Assembly (NCBI RefSeq): GCF_932274485.2
Contig: NC_065884.2
Coordinates: forward strand, 71,984,046-72,048,045
Source: Patella vulgata
Lineage: Eukaryota; Mollusca; Gastropoda; Patellidae
DNA length: 64,000 nucleotides
Reading direction: 5' to 3'
How positions within the stretch are numbered: position 1 is the stretch's first letter; each line of letters begins with the position of its first letter. Below, in pieces: positions 10,925 through 21,922 of the stretch. Made by a program: the position numbers and the translations under genes. Below the pieces are notes generated by a model, which did no database searches, was not told the origin of the DNA, and worked only from the letters and a program-made list of their open reading frames with translations.

Positions 10925-11772
10925 TAAGAGTAAGTTGGATACAATTTGAGTGTAATGTGGTATATATTGGATATAATTTGAGTGTAATGTGGTATTTATT
11001 GGATATAATTTGAGTGTAATGTGGTATATATTGGATATATTTTGAGTGTAGTGTGGTATAAGTTCGATATATTTTGAGTGTAATTTTGTACAATTTGGGT
11101 ATAATTTAAATGTAATGTAGTAATGTGGTATACGTAGAGTATAAGTTTATTGTTTGGGGTTTAACGTCCTACTGTTATGCTTCGGCTTGACTAAAGAAGA
11201 CTGCCTACTTTTATATAGAATTCCAACTGCGTAGTGATCCTTTACGTGCATACCAATGTGTACACGGGGTCTCGGTTTTTCGTTCCATTCCAACGACTAT
11301 AACTTGTCGCTCGCCAGTCCTTCCGTCCTGTACCATTGAGTGTAATGTGGTATATATTGGATATAATTTGACTTTTATGTGGTATATATTGGATATAATT
11401 TGAGTGTAATGTGGTATGTATTGGATAAAATTTTAGTCTAATGTGGTATGTATTTGAGTGGTATGTATTTGATATAATTTTAGTGTAATGTGGTATATAT
11501 TGAATATAATTTAAGTGTATGTGGTATATATTGGATATAATTTGTGTTTTATGTGGTATATATTGGATATAATTTGAGTGTATGTGGTATATATTGGATA
11601 TAATTTGAGTGTAATGTAGTATATATTGGATATAATTTGAGTGTATGTGGTATATATTGGATATAATTTGAGTGTATATGGCATATATTGGATATAATTT
11701 GACTGTAATGTGATATAATTTGAGTGTAATGTGGTATACATTAGATATAATTTGAGTGTAATGTGGTATAGA
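10925..11772. repeat. 31-bp satellite array, split by a SINE
   Basis: The unit is close to ggatataatttgagtgtaat followed by gtggtatatatt. A type B SINE (11,152-11,336) splits it. The same array, split by the same SINE at the same point, occurs at 20,466-21,316 and 28,918-29,793. The minus-strand open frames rich in HYTQIISNIY are read-throughs of the repeat. Confidence 0.9.
11152..11336 (-). mobile_element. type B SINE inside the 31-bp satellite
   Basis: The 3' end is ggggtttaacgtcctactg on the plus strand, and the central block ctttacgtgcataccaa...ctcggtttttcgttcc is the complement of the type B core. The tRNA-like head is missing. The orthologous copies at 20,732 and 29,172 show that insertion came before unit duplication. 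Confidence 0.75.
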
Positions 11773-11774
11773 GA

Positions 11775-12032
11775 GAGAGCGAGAAATGGAGTTTAACGTC
11801 CACTCGACACAAACTAGGTCATTTTGGGACTAACATATGGTTTCATTTTATTTCATTAATTCGCTTGCGAGTAGGGGTCTTTAGCAGTGGGAGGACCCGG
11901 AGAAAACCCACGAGGTTGGACAGGCGACCCTACTGCTTGTCACATACAACCGGGGATTTGAAACCACGCCAGTTGACTCAATGACAGGCCGTATGATACA
12001 GCACGCACGTGCTAACCATTCGGCCACCACCC
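11775..12032 (-). mobile_element. type A SINE next to the satellite
   Basis: Complete copy with the tRNA-like head at 11,985-12,032 and 3' end at about 11,795, preceded by a short (GA)n. Duplicated with the unit at 21,318-21,578 and, with a small internal deletion, at 29,795-30,015. Confidence 0.8.
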
Positions 12033-12084
12033 CCCCCCCCTTCAGAACGCGAAAAGTTGAAAAGTAGAAGTTACGACAAAATGT

Positions 12085-12545
12085 GAGGCGACAACACGCT
12101 ATACAAGCCAAAATCAATTTGAAAATAGGAAATTAAGAAATAACACACAGTGATAATAGCGCACCTCGTTTTTTCCTAATTTCTTATTTTCGACTTGCAA
12201 TTTGGCTTGTATACCCTCTTTTTGTATTTATTGATGTCAGAAAGAAGCTGCCAACACGCTATACAAGCCAAAATCAATTTGAAAATAGGAAATTAAGAAA
12301 TAACACACAGCGATAATAGCGCTCCCCGTTTTTTCCTAATTTCTTATTTTCGACTTGCATTTTGGCTTGTATACCGTCTTGTCGACTTTTGACTTAGTCA
12401 TATTTTTGTACTTATTGATGTCAGTACGAAGGCACCAACACGCATAGCAAGCCAAAATGCAACTAGAAAATTAGAAATTAGAAAATAAACACACGCGCTA
12501 TTAGCGACGCTATCATTTTGGCTTGCTGTCGTACTGGCGACTTTT
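12085..12545. repeat. cluster of three hairpin (MITE-like) units
   Basis: Each unit of about 130 bp is an inverted repeat: tatacaagccaaaatcaatt ... and later gcaatttggcttgtata, with a variable loop containing gataatagcgc. Units lie at about 12,090-12,225, 12,250-12,385 and 12,430-12,545. A fourth half unit (gattttggcttgctgtcgtg) lies at 12,655-12,685. Copy 3 keeps the cluster (30,075-30,545); in copy 2 it has been deleted. Confidence 0.7.
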
Positions 12546-12839
12546 TGAGTTTCGCCTCGGAAGTAAGTGGTTGTAGTCACAATTTGCCAGGTCGAATTTA
12601 AATACATGCAATTTGCGTTAACAAAATAGTCTGTATGATAAAGTCTAGTATTAAAGGCGATATTAGCGACCTATGATTTTGGCTTGCTGTCGTGCTGTCG
12701 ACTTTCCCCCTCGGAAGTTGATGTAGTCTCTACTTTCAAGGTCACATTAGAATACGCGCATTGATAATTGAATTTCATTTAGGCCTACTGTGGTTTCATA
12801 CCGCATATAAAATATACAGGTTTTCCCGATTGTATATTA

Positions 12840-13089
12840 TTATTTTTTTTTGAAATAAAGGTGTGTTCCCATTCGTGTCAGTGTGATCTGGGTTGGCACA
12901 GGAATATATATTGTTGAATAACACCTGTACATGATTTGCATGGTTATTCGTGATGGCTGTTAATAGTGGAGTGTTGCCATAGGAATCTCTATACTCAACA
13001 TTGGCCCCTCGTTTTAGAAACAGAAGAATATCAAAAGTATCACCACACTTGCATGCTCTTAACAAGTCCTTACTTGCGCTGTTTCCCAT
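12840..13089 (-). pseudogene. antisense ankyrin fragment, paralogue of the ASB N-terminus
   Basis: From ATG at 13,089 the minus strand encodes MGNSASKDLLRACK, followed by two ankyrin repeats (ANVEYRDSYGNTPLLTAITNN, then TNGNTPL). It is related to the ASB copies but clearly more diverged from them than they are from each other. Homology stops after NTPL, where an A-rich run follows; no splice donor is obvious there. It lies head to head with the ASB gene, about 600 bp apart. It is probably a 5' gene fragment; a first exon with an unseen downstream part is the alternative. The homologous part has no internal stop. Confidence 0.6.
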
Positions 13090-13344
13090 CCTACGCACAG
13101 ATTTTCGTTTGATAAATCACAGCTCGTTGCTGCTGTTCCGGTATCTTTAGTTGTTATCCAGTTATTACAGTTTGGTGAAGTGAAGGCGGAAGTTCTCCGG
13201 CCCAGCAAATTATCCGTTTTTTAAAGTCTTGACTTCGTGGTGCCGTGTATAAACAATATCGCCCCGGGTGATGACTTTTGGTCGCGTTTGTCACTAATAC
13301 ACATTTATAGTTCACCCAGTATTGTTGTTCTAAAATGTAGAAAA

Positions 13345-13505
13345 TGAGAGAGGGGGGGGGGGGTAGCGTCCAATCGACACAAACTAGGTCATTTCGAAAC
13401 TAACACATGGTTTAATTTTATTTCAATAATTCGCTTGCACGTAGGGGTCTTTAGCAGTGGGGGGGGGGCGGATAATCTGGAGAAAACCCACGAAGTTCGA
13501 CAGGC
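13345..13505 (-). mobile_element. type A SINE 3' part upstream of ASB copy 2
   Basis: A G-rich tract is followed by the SINE 3' end (tccaatcgacacaaactagg) and body up to gagaaaacccacgaagttcg. Head missing. Same site as in the other copies. Confidence 0.7.
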
Positions 13506-13694
13506 AAGTAATAATATTGGCTATTGGTTTTGGATTTTTACGTTTTAATGCTTTTTTTCTAATTTAGAACAATAATACAATCAGAGACGTGACAGGCTTA
13601 CTGGATTGACCGGAGAACAACACGTGTTAGACTCACAACTAGTCAGCACAGATGTGGAGTGTGGAGATTTAACATAGAAACCACCACGATCAGC

Positions 13695-15362
13695 ATGGGC
13701 AACAGTGACAGTAAGGCACTGTTGAGGTCATGTAAGGATGGTGATTATGGTAACATTGTGTCGTTACTGGAACGTGGAGCCAACGTTGAATATACCGATT
13801 CATATGGTAATACACCACTGCTTACAGCTATCAAGAATCATCATACAAATTGTGTAGATTTGTTACTGAATAATGAATATTCCCCTGCCAATACAAAACA
13901 CAGAGACATGACTGCGAACACTCCTTTAATGATGGCAGCAAATAATGTAGATATTGTCAGATTGTTGATAAACAGTGGGTGCCAATTAAATAAGACGAAT
14001 CGGTTTAAAGATTCTGCACTACACCTGGCTGTCCGATTTAAAAATGTTAAAGTTGTTACATTACTTGTTTCCAGTGGTATAGATGTTACCCTCACTAACA
14101 AGAAAGGTGAAACAGCACTGGACATTGCTACAACTCTTCTCAACGCAGCTATATTCGGTGTATTAAAAGAACTTCTCGGTTCCGATAATGTGGACCCTGT
14201 TTGGCAGAAATGTATGGAGTATTTTGCGCCACATCGTGACATAAAATCAGCGACTAAATTAATCCAACAGGACACTCCAATGATTGCTGCTTCATTACTA
14301 GAATACGCTTACCGTAAACAAGACATGGCAATGGTGGACACTTTAATAGACGCTGGTCTTAACCAGAATTACAAACGCACCAGATTTAAGGTGGACACGT
14401 TTTTACATAAATGTATGGAGTATTCTGTGAGTTATTGTGACATAAAATCGGTCACAAATAAAATCCAACACGGTACGCCTGTCAAACCCTCCTTACTGTC
14501 AGACGCTTATTGTAATGGGGACCTTGTAATGGTGGACACATTAATACAAGCTGGTCTTCACCAGAATCACGATCAGACCAGATTTACAGCTTTCATCTAT
14601 TATTCTGTGTCATATAGAGATACTGAGCGGGTTAAAAAATACATCAAATATGCCAGTCCCTTCGGTGCTCTGGAGGATGGTCGGTCGTTATTAGATGTCG
14701 CATATCATGCTGAAAACTATGACATGGCGGGAATTTTACTCCAAAATGGCCATGAACTGACTTTTGGCAATTGTTTAAGAGCATTAAATTTGCATCTTAA
14801 CCAATACAATTGCTTTAAACACAGTATCGTAATAATTAAACATGTAATACAGTATGGTATAGCCCACATGTATCGTTGGCGAACACAGTTCATGCCCCCC
14901 AAAATACGTCTTGAATACGACGTAGATCTTTGCGTATTTGAGAATATCAACATACTGTACTTGTTGTACATGTCCAACTTAATAAAAAACCACGAGTTAC
15001 ATCATAGACTCTCACAGCTGTCTATAGCTTTTAATTACCATGTAATTGTAAACAAATTACAAAACATGGCTTCCGATCGGGCGCCATATCTTAGTCCCTC
15101 GCTAAAAGCATTACAAGAACTTGCTTCAAGTCCTATGCCCCTTGTTTGTATAACCCGTAATGTGATTTGTGAATCCCTAGGTCCGCCTAATATGTGGTTT
15201 AATGTAGGGTTATTGCCCCTGCCTGATAAACTTAAATCATTTCTAAGATATGAAGATATCCTTCATGAAAATTTCGTTCAGATACAATTTTTGTGCCACA
15301 ACATTAAATGGAATTCCACAAGGAACTGTCGATGCTTGAGATTCAGAACGTGTTTAACATGA
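13695..15362 (+). CDS. ankyrin-repeat/SOCS-box (ASB-like) protein, copy 2
   Basis: 555 residues from ATG 13,695; the frame to the left opens only at a GTG. It begins MGNSDSKA, again an N-myristoylation-type start. Layout is as in copy 1: four N-terminal ankyrin repeats, degenerate middle repeats, and an Elongin BC box plus LPLP Cul5 box near the C-terminus. By eye the first ~230 codons differ from copy 1 at about 40 codons, whereas the remaining ~300 codons and the 3' flank differ at only a handful of bases. After FLRYEDIL the tail continues HENFVQIQFLCHN and ends at a stop created by a 9-base deletion relative to copy 3. A likely 3' splice site (tttttttctaatttag, AG at 13,566-13,567) lies 128 bases upstream, so a non-coding first exon further upstream is plausible. 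This is the best candidate for a functional copy. Confidence 0.75.
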   Translation: MGNSDSKALLRSCKDGDYGNIVSLLERGANVEYTDSYGNTPLLTAIKNHHTNCVDLLLNNEYSPANTKHRDMTANTPLMMAANNVDIVRLLINSGCQLNKTNRFKDSALHLAVRFKNVKVVTLLVSSGIDVTLTNKKGETALDIATTLLNAAIFGVLKELLGSDNVDPVWQKCMEYFAPHRDIKSATKLIQQDTPMIAASLLEYAYRKQDMAMVDTLIDAGLNQNYKRTRFKVDTFLHKCMEYSVSYCDIKSVTNKIQHGTPVKPSLLSDAYCNGDLVMVDTLIQAGLHQNHDQTRFTAFIYYSVSYRDTERVKKYIKYASPFGALEDGRSLLDVAYHAENYDMAGILLQNGHELTFGNCLRALNLHLNQYNCFKHSIVIIKHVIQYGIAHMYRWRTQFMPPKIRLEYDVDLCVFENINILYLLYMSNLIKNHELHHRLSQLSIAFNYHVIVNKLQNMASDRAPYLSPSLKALQELASSPMPLVCITRNVICESLGPPNMWFNVGLLPLPDKLKSFLRYEDILHENFVQIQFLCHNIKWNSTRNCRCLRFRTCLT

Positions 15363-15689
15363 TTCGGAAGTCTTCGGGAACTTTGTGATGGAATTTGTTG
15401 AAACCATGCTCACGAATGAAACGACAAACCCTGAATGGTTACATGAATGTTGACCAACCATTCGGCCATCCAACTCCCCGAATGTTGACCAACCAAAGAT
15501 GCTAGCAAGGAGTTGTATACTGTTTTTTATATGTAAATAATAAATACAGGTAAATTGCCTTTGTGATAACGGGAGATATAGGAGTAGGCTTAGATTAGTT
15601 AGCCATCATTGCTACATTATAGTCATCTGCCAACTAATTGAATCTTACAAACATCTGCATTTCTCCAATAATATAACGTTTGAAAACTT

Positions 15690-15995
15690 AATTTCATAAA
15701 TTGCTAGGCTACCAAAATAAAGCTTATCACAAAAATATAATAATGGTAAACTTAATTTTAACTTCAGTGGGAAATGTTTTAAAAAAAAACGAGAATAAAT
15801 GGGAATCTAAATTTCAAATCAGCAAAGATATGGATTGGTGGAAGAATGTATATACTCAAACCTTTATATTTACTACTGACATGAAACTAAATTTGTTTCA
15901 GTTCCGGGTAAGTCACAAATTTGCTTTGATGTAAAATTCGTATTAAACATTGCGAACTGTGTCCAGCAGACTATTGTACAGTTTAATAGATACCA
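15690..15995 (+). pseudogene. L1/Tx1-like LINE remnant, copy in R1
   Basis: Duplicate of the remnant at 9635-9970, with the same WESKFQISKDMDWW block and a small deletion in the VSHKIVATN region. Confidence 0.45.
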
Positions 15996-16094
15996 GGAGA
16001 TAAGAGGATTTTACATAGCCTAAGCCTGTTCCCCAATCCCATTCAGACAACCTGAATAAAATATTGTTTTAAACAAAAGTTGGTTAATAATAGA

Positions 16095-16865
16095 ACAAAT
16101 ATTATAATAGTTGATAGTACCAATCACCAGATCTTGTACAAACTCTAACATTATGCTATAGTTGATAGCACCAATAACCGGATATTGTACAAACTCTAAC
16201 ATTATGTTATAATAGTTGATAGTATCAATCACCAGATATTGTACAAACTCTAACATTATGCTATAATAGTTGATAGTACCAATCACCAGATATTGTACAA
16301 ACTCTAACATTATGTTATAATAGTTGATAGAACCAATCACCAGATCTTGTACAAACTCTAACATTATGTTATAATAGTTGATAGTACCAATCACCAGATA
16401 TTGTACAAACCCTAACATTATGTTATAATAGTTGATAGCACCAATAACCGGATATTGTACAAACCCTAACATTATGTTATAATAGTTGATAGTACCAATC
16501 ACCAGATATTGTACAAACTCTTAACATTATGTTATAATAGTTGATAGAACCAGTCGCCAGATATTGTACAAACTCTTAACATTATGTTATAATAGTTGAT
16601 AGAACCAGTCGCCAGATATTGTACAAACTCTTAACATTATGTTATAATAGTTGATAGCACCAATAACCGGATAGTGTACAAACTCTAACATTATGCTATA
16701 GTTGATAGTACCATTCACCAGATATTGTACAAACTCTGATATTATGTTATAATAGTTGATAGAACCAGTCGCCAGATATTGTAAAAACTCTGATATTATG
16801 TTATAGTTGATGTATAAACTCTAACATTATCATATATTAGATATAGAACCAATCACCAGATATTA
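16095..16865. repeat. 54-bp minisatellite, about 14 copies
   Basis: Same unit as at 10,055. The longest array of the three, with unit variants (caccagatctt, caccagatatt, aaccggatatt) in mixed order, showing that copy number changed after the units duplicated. Confidence 0.9.
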
Positions 16866-16954
16866 TACTTAGTAGGATTTCATATTTATAAACAAAGACT
16901 TTAAATTCAAAGCCTATATTAAGTATTTTTCAGCTAGAAAGAAAACACCACTAC

Positions 16955-17145
16955 CTACAAAAACACATGTATGTATTGTGTGGTGAATTAAATACGGATC
17001 ATTATTCAAATCGTCATCACCTACAAAACAAATCCATGTATCGTGTTGTGAATTGAATACGGATCATTATTTAAATCGCCATCACCTACAAAAACAAATT
17101 CATGTATCGTGTGGTGAATTGAATACGGATCATTATTTAAATCGG
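16955..17145. repeat. about 60-bp tandem repeat, 3 copies
   Basis: The unit contains tgaattgaatacggatcatt and catcacctacaaaaacaaat. There are two copies at 26,632-26,752 in the next unit. 17,146-17,600 after it is unit-specific sequence without a gene. Confidence 0.8.
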
Positions 17146-17599
17146 TTTTCTAGATTCCCTTAGACGCCATAGTTTTCTCAAATTTAGTAACTGCTAATTT
17201 ATGATAACATTGAATCATTTATTCTTGTTAATTATTTTTATATGAGCAAGGAGTGTTTTTTTTTTTAAATAAATGCTTACATATATAATTGTGATGTTAA
17301 GTTTGAAAAGACTATTAAAGAAAGAATTAATGATTTGATTTTCATAGTTTGATTATAAATGGCATTAGTTTTAAATTGTAAAGGCAGTGCCATCTTAAGT
17401 TCGAATGTTTGGTTTTGTCGAAAATGTCTGAATTAATTTTCAAATTCTAACGGTTACTACCATCAATCTATTGGATCAATAACTGTGTTTCGATACTATC
17501 AATTCAAAATTTCTACACGGTATTGCACAAAGGAGCAGGTGTGAACTAGTGATGAATCTATTGGAATATGCATCGCATCCGATACATTTTGGATAAAAT

Positions 17600-18185
17600 C
17601 AAGTAAGTAGTTTAAGAATCTGATATAAACACAGATCCTATTTCGTTTCGTTTTTATAGTTCTAAATTTCGGTTAATTTGCCTTTACTGAACTTGGATCT
17701 GGCAGAGTTGTTATATAACCTGCGTTCTGGATAGCGTGAGGGATTAGCCAATGAAACCATCTGTTACGGCGACTTCTTGGCCTCCATTGCACGGAACTGT
17801 GGATAAACCACTAGAAACGTCAATGTTGATTGATTAATAAATGCCTGACGTCATAGGACCAAAATCCGCACCTACCCCTGACATGACCTCCCACTACAAC
17901 CAGTCACATCTACATGTAGTATAGGCCATTGTTTAGGAGACGAAGTCGAAAATGTTCAAAGATGTCTGAAGTGGAAATCCATCATACAGTGTGTTAGAGA
18001 AGACAGTGAAGGCGGTCACAAAGTGATGGACGGTCTTCAGGGTAATGACGGACTGTTCTACGTTCTAATAAACAATACTACATGTGTATACAACAATTAA
18101 AGATGCATTTCCACGTACAAACTGTGTGACTACAATCATATTTAAACTAAATTAATAGTTTGCTTCAAGAAAACTACCCTACGTC
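17600..18185 (+). repeat. unit flank shared with the window start
   Basis: Non-coding block that recurs nearly identically at 27,215-27,825 and, more diverged, at 1-340. No protein signal. Confidence 0.75.
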
Positions 18186-18517
18186 GTTTAAGAAATGAAA
18201 TGAAATGGGGTTTCACGTTCTACTGTTTAGCTCCGACCTGGGCTAATGAAGACGGGCATACGCCAAACAGTGTCCTATGAGGGAAATTTTGCCCGGACAT
18301 CGGCACTACGAATGCCAACCAACATCGATGGATCTTTTACGTGCACGCCAATTTGTACACGGGACCTCGGTTTTTCGTCCCATCCGGACGACTGTCCTTG
18401 TCAGGCCCTCCGTCCTGCATCACTGACAAGGGGGGGGACTTTCTCGGCCAATGCAGGGATCGACCACCCGACCTCCAGGCTAGCGAGGCAGCGTCTTACC
18501 CACTTAGCCACGTGTCC
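18186..18517 (-). mobile_element. full-length type B SINE
   Basis: Minus strand: tRNA-like head from 18,517 (gtggctaagtgggtaagac as A-box region, ggtcgatccctgc as B-box region), then the core gatgggacgaaaaaccgagg and cacgtaaaagatcc, then tgtttggcgtatgcccgtc, and the tail catttcatttcatttc at 18,186-18,207. The paralogue at 27,828-28,145 has a small deletion. It is the best type B reference copy in the window. Confidence 0.8.
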
Positions 18518-18787
18518 CCGCGTCGTTTAAGTATCTAATTGTTCTCACACCCCCTCCCCATTTGATTAACACATACGTCACTCAAACACATACGTCACTC
18601 AAACACATACGTCACTGAAACAGACAATAAGCCGACAAGTTGCCAGTTGGTGATATCCTTACAATTTGGTGCAGTGGGCGCCCCACGGGTGTTTTGTCAG
18701 GGAATCCAGTATTTTTCTAGTACGACGACTGTGTCTCTCCTTTCTATGTATACACAATATACCATACGTTTATCGGAAATAACTAAG

Positions 18788-19055
18788 GTGTACTGTTATA
18801 AACGTGATATTACCTACCAGTGTATAGTGTTATAAATGTGATATTACCTACCAATGTATAGTGTTATAAATGTGATATTACCTACAAGTAAAGGCACGGT
18901 ATGGTGTTATACACGTGATATTACCTACCAGATAAGGTATCGTGTTATGGTGGTTATATTACCTACCAGGTAAGGTATATTGTTATACACGTGATATTAC
19001 CTACCAGGCAAGGTATCGTGTTATGGTGGTTATATTACCTGTATACATATTAGTT
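18788..19055. repeat. about 36-bp minisatellite, R2 copy
   Basis: Copy of the gtgatattacctaccag array at 10,385-10,655. Confidence 0.85.
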
Positions 19056-19093
19056 ATAAATAGTAACTTGTACACGTCACTTACATTCGTCAT

Positions 19094-20240
19094 TGTCACG
19101 TATGACAATATCTTTATTAGATAATGATAGGTTACAATGTGGTTTGTCGTGGATGTACTGAATAATACATATATATTCACGCTGGTATTGCTGAATGTTT
19201 CAAGGTCACAAGTATTTGTACATTAATAAATATAGTATATATGTTATTGTTGTTTATTACAGTTTATGACAACTGGTGAACATGTTTTCAGATTGTGGTA
19301 ATAAAGTTTGATTATAAACATTTGATTTTATTGTTATTTGTAAGATGTATGATAGTTATTATTTGCCAAGGTTGAGTAATCCACATGTTTGGTTGCAGAT
19401 ATGATTGCATTGAATGCATGTGAACTGCCTGTTTTGTTGTCGTGATTTGATTGGTTGTGAGTGAAACTGTAGTATACGTGGTGGGAGATATGAATTTATA
19501 TTGTCACTCTAATAATGGATTTTGGGAGAATCACACATATTCATTGGTCATATCATTCATGAATCGTTCGTAAATATATTTCAACTAAATGGGTGTTAGA
19601 CTGTGTGTCTCGTTGGTTTTGACTGTGTGTCGTTATAATGGTAATCTGTGTGATTATGAGCAATAATTAGTACATTTACTTGTAAGTATTGTTTGATTTT
19701 TGTAATGTTGATAATCGTGGATGAATAGAAATAATTTGATTATTTGTTAAACATTGTGTTATGTTTTATAGGTGACCTGATTGTGATTGTGATTCTGATT
19801 CTGATTCTGATAATGTTAATGTGCTACGGATAGTGTTACCTATATTGTTAGTCTGGTCGTTATTGTTCCAGTTAGTTATTTTATGGTAATTAAAAGATAT
19901 ACACGAATGAATAACTCATCAACCTTATCATCTTAATCATCTTTTTAAATGTGCCGTGGAGAGTCAAATGGTTGGTGACTGCTGTGTGCGCGTGTACCAT
20001 CAAATCGTCATCTCATCAACATATAAACGTGATTAGTGGTCTTTTGAATCGGTGGAGACGGTGATATTATTAGAGAATAATTACATAAATATATATATAT
20101 ATATACATATTATAATTGTATTGACTTATATTGTAGTTATATAAAGATATTTAAATTATACTGTGTTTTGTTAATGTGAACTATAAGTACATGACTGTCA
20201 ATCCGCCCCAAAAAAGAACCAAAGGTCCAATTTTGTGACA
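19094..20240. mobile_element. solo LTR of an LTR retrotransposon (probable)
   Basis: A 1147-bp block interrupts sequence that is continuous in R1 and R3. It starts TGTCAC and ends GTGACA, i.e. TG...CA with short terminal inverted repeats, and is flanked by the 5-bp direct repeat GTCAT (19,089-19,093 and 20,241-20,245). No coding part is present. These are the hallmarks of a solo LTR fossil; the ends look whole. It is private to this unit, hence younger than the R1/R2 duplication. A non-autonomous DNA transposon is the alternative. Confidence 0.65.
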
Positions 20241-20465
20241 GTCATTTATATATTAACAATGTATAATCACTGAATGAATCTATTCAATATACCAGGAAAG
20301 GTCACGTGAATTGTACACCATCAATAGAGACAGGTTATGTCACGTTGTATAGCATCAATAGAAAGGGGAATACCCCGATATAACATAGAAACTAACAACA
20401 AATATTTAGTCTACATGAACGTCTTCTAGCACAAGTAAAACTCTTTATTTAGTAGTTTTAATAAT

Positions 20466-21316
20466 ACAGTTTAAGAGTAAGTTGGATACAATTTGAGTGT
20501 AATGTGGTATATATTGGATACAATTTGAGTGTAATGTGGTATATATTGGATATAATTTGAGTGTAATGTGGTATATATTGGATATAATTTGAGTGTAATG
20601 TGGTATATATTGGATATATTTTGAGTGTAGTGTGGTATAAGTTCGATATATTTTGAGTGTAATGTTGTACAATTTGGGTATAATTTAAATGTAATGTAGT
20701 AATGTGGTATACGTAGAGTATAAGTTTATTGTTTGGGGTTTAACGTCCTACTGTTATGCTTCGGCTTGACTAAAGAAGACTGCCTACTTTTATATAGAAT
20801 TCCAACTGCGTAGTGATCCTTTACGTGCATACCAATCTGTACACGGGGTCTCGGTTTTTCGTTCCATTCCAACGACTATAACTTGTCGCTCGCCAGTCCT
20901 TCCGTCCTGTACCATTGAGTGTAATGTGGTATATATTGGATATAATTTGACTTTTATGTGGTATATATTGGATATAATTTGAGTGTAATGTGGTATGTAT
21001 TGGATAAAATTTTAGTCTAATGTGGTATGTATTTGAGTGGTATGTATTTGATATAATTTTAGTGTAATGTGGTATATATTGAATATAATTTAAGGGTATG
21101 TGGTATATATTGGATATAATTTGAGTGTATGTGGTATATATTGGATATAATTTGAGTGTAATGTAGTATATATTGGATATAATTTGAGTGTATGTGGTAT
21201 ATATTGGATATAATTTGAGTGTATATGGCATATATTGGATATAATTTGACTGTAATGTGATATAATTTGAGTGTAATGTGGTATACATTAGATATAATTT
21301 GAGTGTAATGTGGTAT
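20466..21316. repeat. 31-bp satellite array, R2 copy
   Basis: Same array and same SINE interruption as at 10,925-11,772; a few repeat units differ in number between copies. Confidence 0.9.
20732..20918 (-). mobile_element. type B SINE inside satellite, R2 copy
   Basis: Orthologous to 11,152-11,336 (head-less type B SINE). Confidence 0.75.
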
Positions 21317-21317
21317 A

Positions 21318-21578
21318 GAGAGAGAGCGAGAAATGGAGTTTAACGTCCACTCGACACAAACTAGGTCATTTTGGGACTAACATATGGTTTCATTTTATTT
21401 CATTAATTCGCTTGCGAGTAGGGGTCTTTAGCAGTGGGAGGACCCGGAGAAAACCCACGAGGTTGGACAGGCGACCCTACTGCTTGTCACATACAACCGG
21501 GGATTTGAAACCACGCCAGTTGACTCAATGACAGGCCGTATGATACAGCACGCACGTGCTAACCATTCGGCCACCACC
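21318..21578 (-). mobile_element. type A SINE, R2 copy
   Basis: Orthologous to 11,775-12,032, with tRNA-like head at the right end. Confidence 0.8.
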
Positions 21579-21726
21579 CCCCCCCCCCCCTTCAGAACGC
21601 GAAAAGTTGAAAAGTAGAAGTTACGACAAAATGTGAGGCGACAACACGCTATACAAGCCAAAATCAATTTGAAAATAGGAAATTAAGAAATAACACACAG
21701 TGATAATAGCGCACCTCGTTTTTTCC

Positions 21727-21922
21727 TGGCACAGGAATATATATTGTTGAATAACACCTGTACATGATTTGCATGGTTATTCGTGATGGCTGTTAATAGT
21801 GGAGTGTTGCCATAGGAATCTCTATACTCAACATTGGCCCCTCGTTTTAGAAACAGAAGAATATCAAAAGTATCACCACACTTGCATGCTCTTAACAAGT
21901 CCTTACTTGCGCTGTTTCCCAT
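21727..21922 (-). pseudogene. antisense ankyrin fragment, shortened R2 copy
   Basis: Starts with the same MGNSASKDLLRACK at ATG 21,922. The ~0.7-kb deletion of this unit cuts it inside the second repeat, and the frame then runs into unrelated sequence. In this unit it cannot encode a useful ankyrin domain. Confidence 0.65.

Larger units (their letters stand above)
10270..18662 (+). repeat. segmental repeat unit R1
   Basis: Defined from the first atttggtgcagtgggcgcc (10,270) to the next one (18,663). It contains, in order: a 36-bp minisatellite, the 31-bp satellite, SINEs, a hairpin cluster, the antisense ankyrin fragment, ASB copy 2, the LINE remnant, the 54-bp minisatellite and the flank with a type B SINE. 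R2 (18,663-28,293) and R3 (28,294-31,195) repeat this order almost base for base. Immediately before 10,270 about 1.8 kb of the normal preceding flank is absent compared with the R1/R2 and R2/R3 junctions. Confidence 0.85.

Noticed and set aside
10911-11741. Minus-strand open frames rich in HYTQIISNIY (also at 20.4-21.3 and 28.9-29.8 kb)
   Set aside because: They are translations of the 31-bp satellite; the peptide period follows the DNA repeat and no start or gene context supports them.
18246-18538. Open frames across the type B SINE (also 27,913-28,146)
   Set aside because: SINE sequence read through; the tRNA-like head and shared copies explain it fully.
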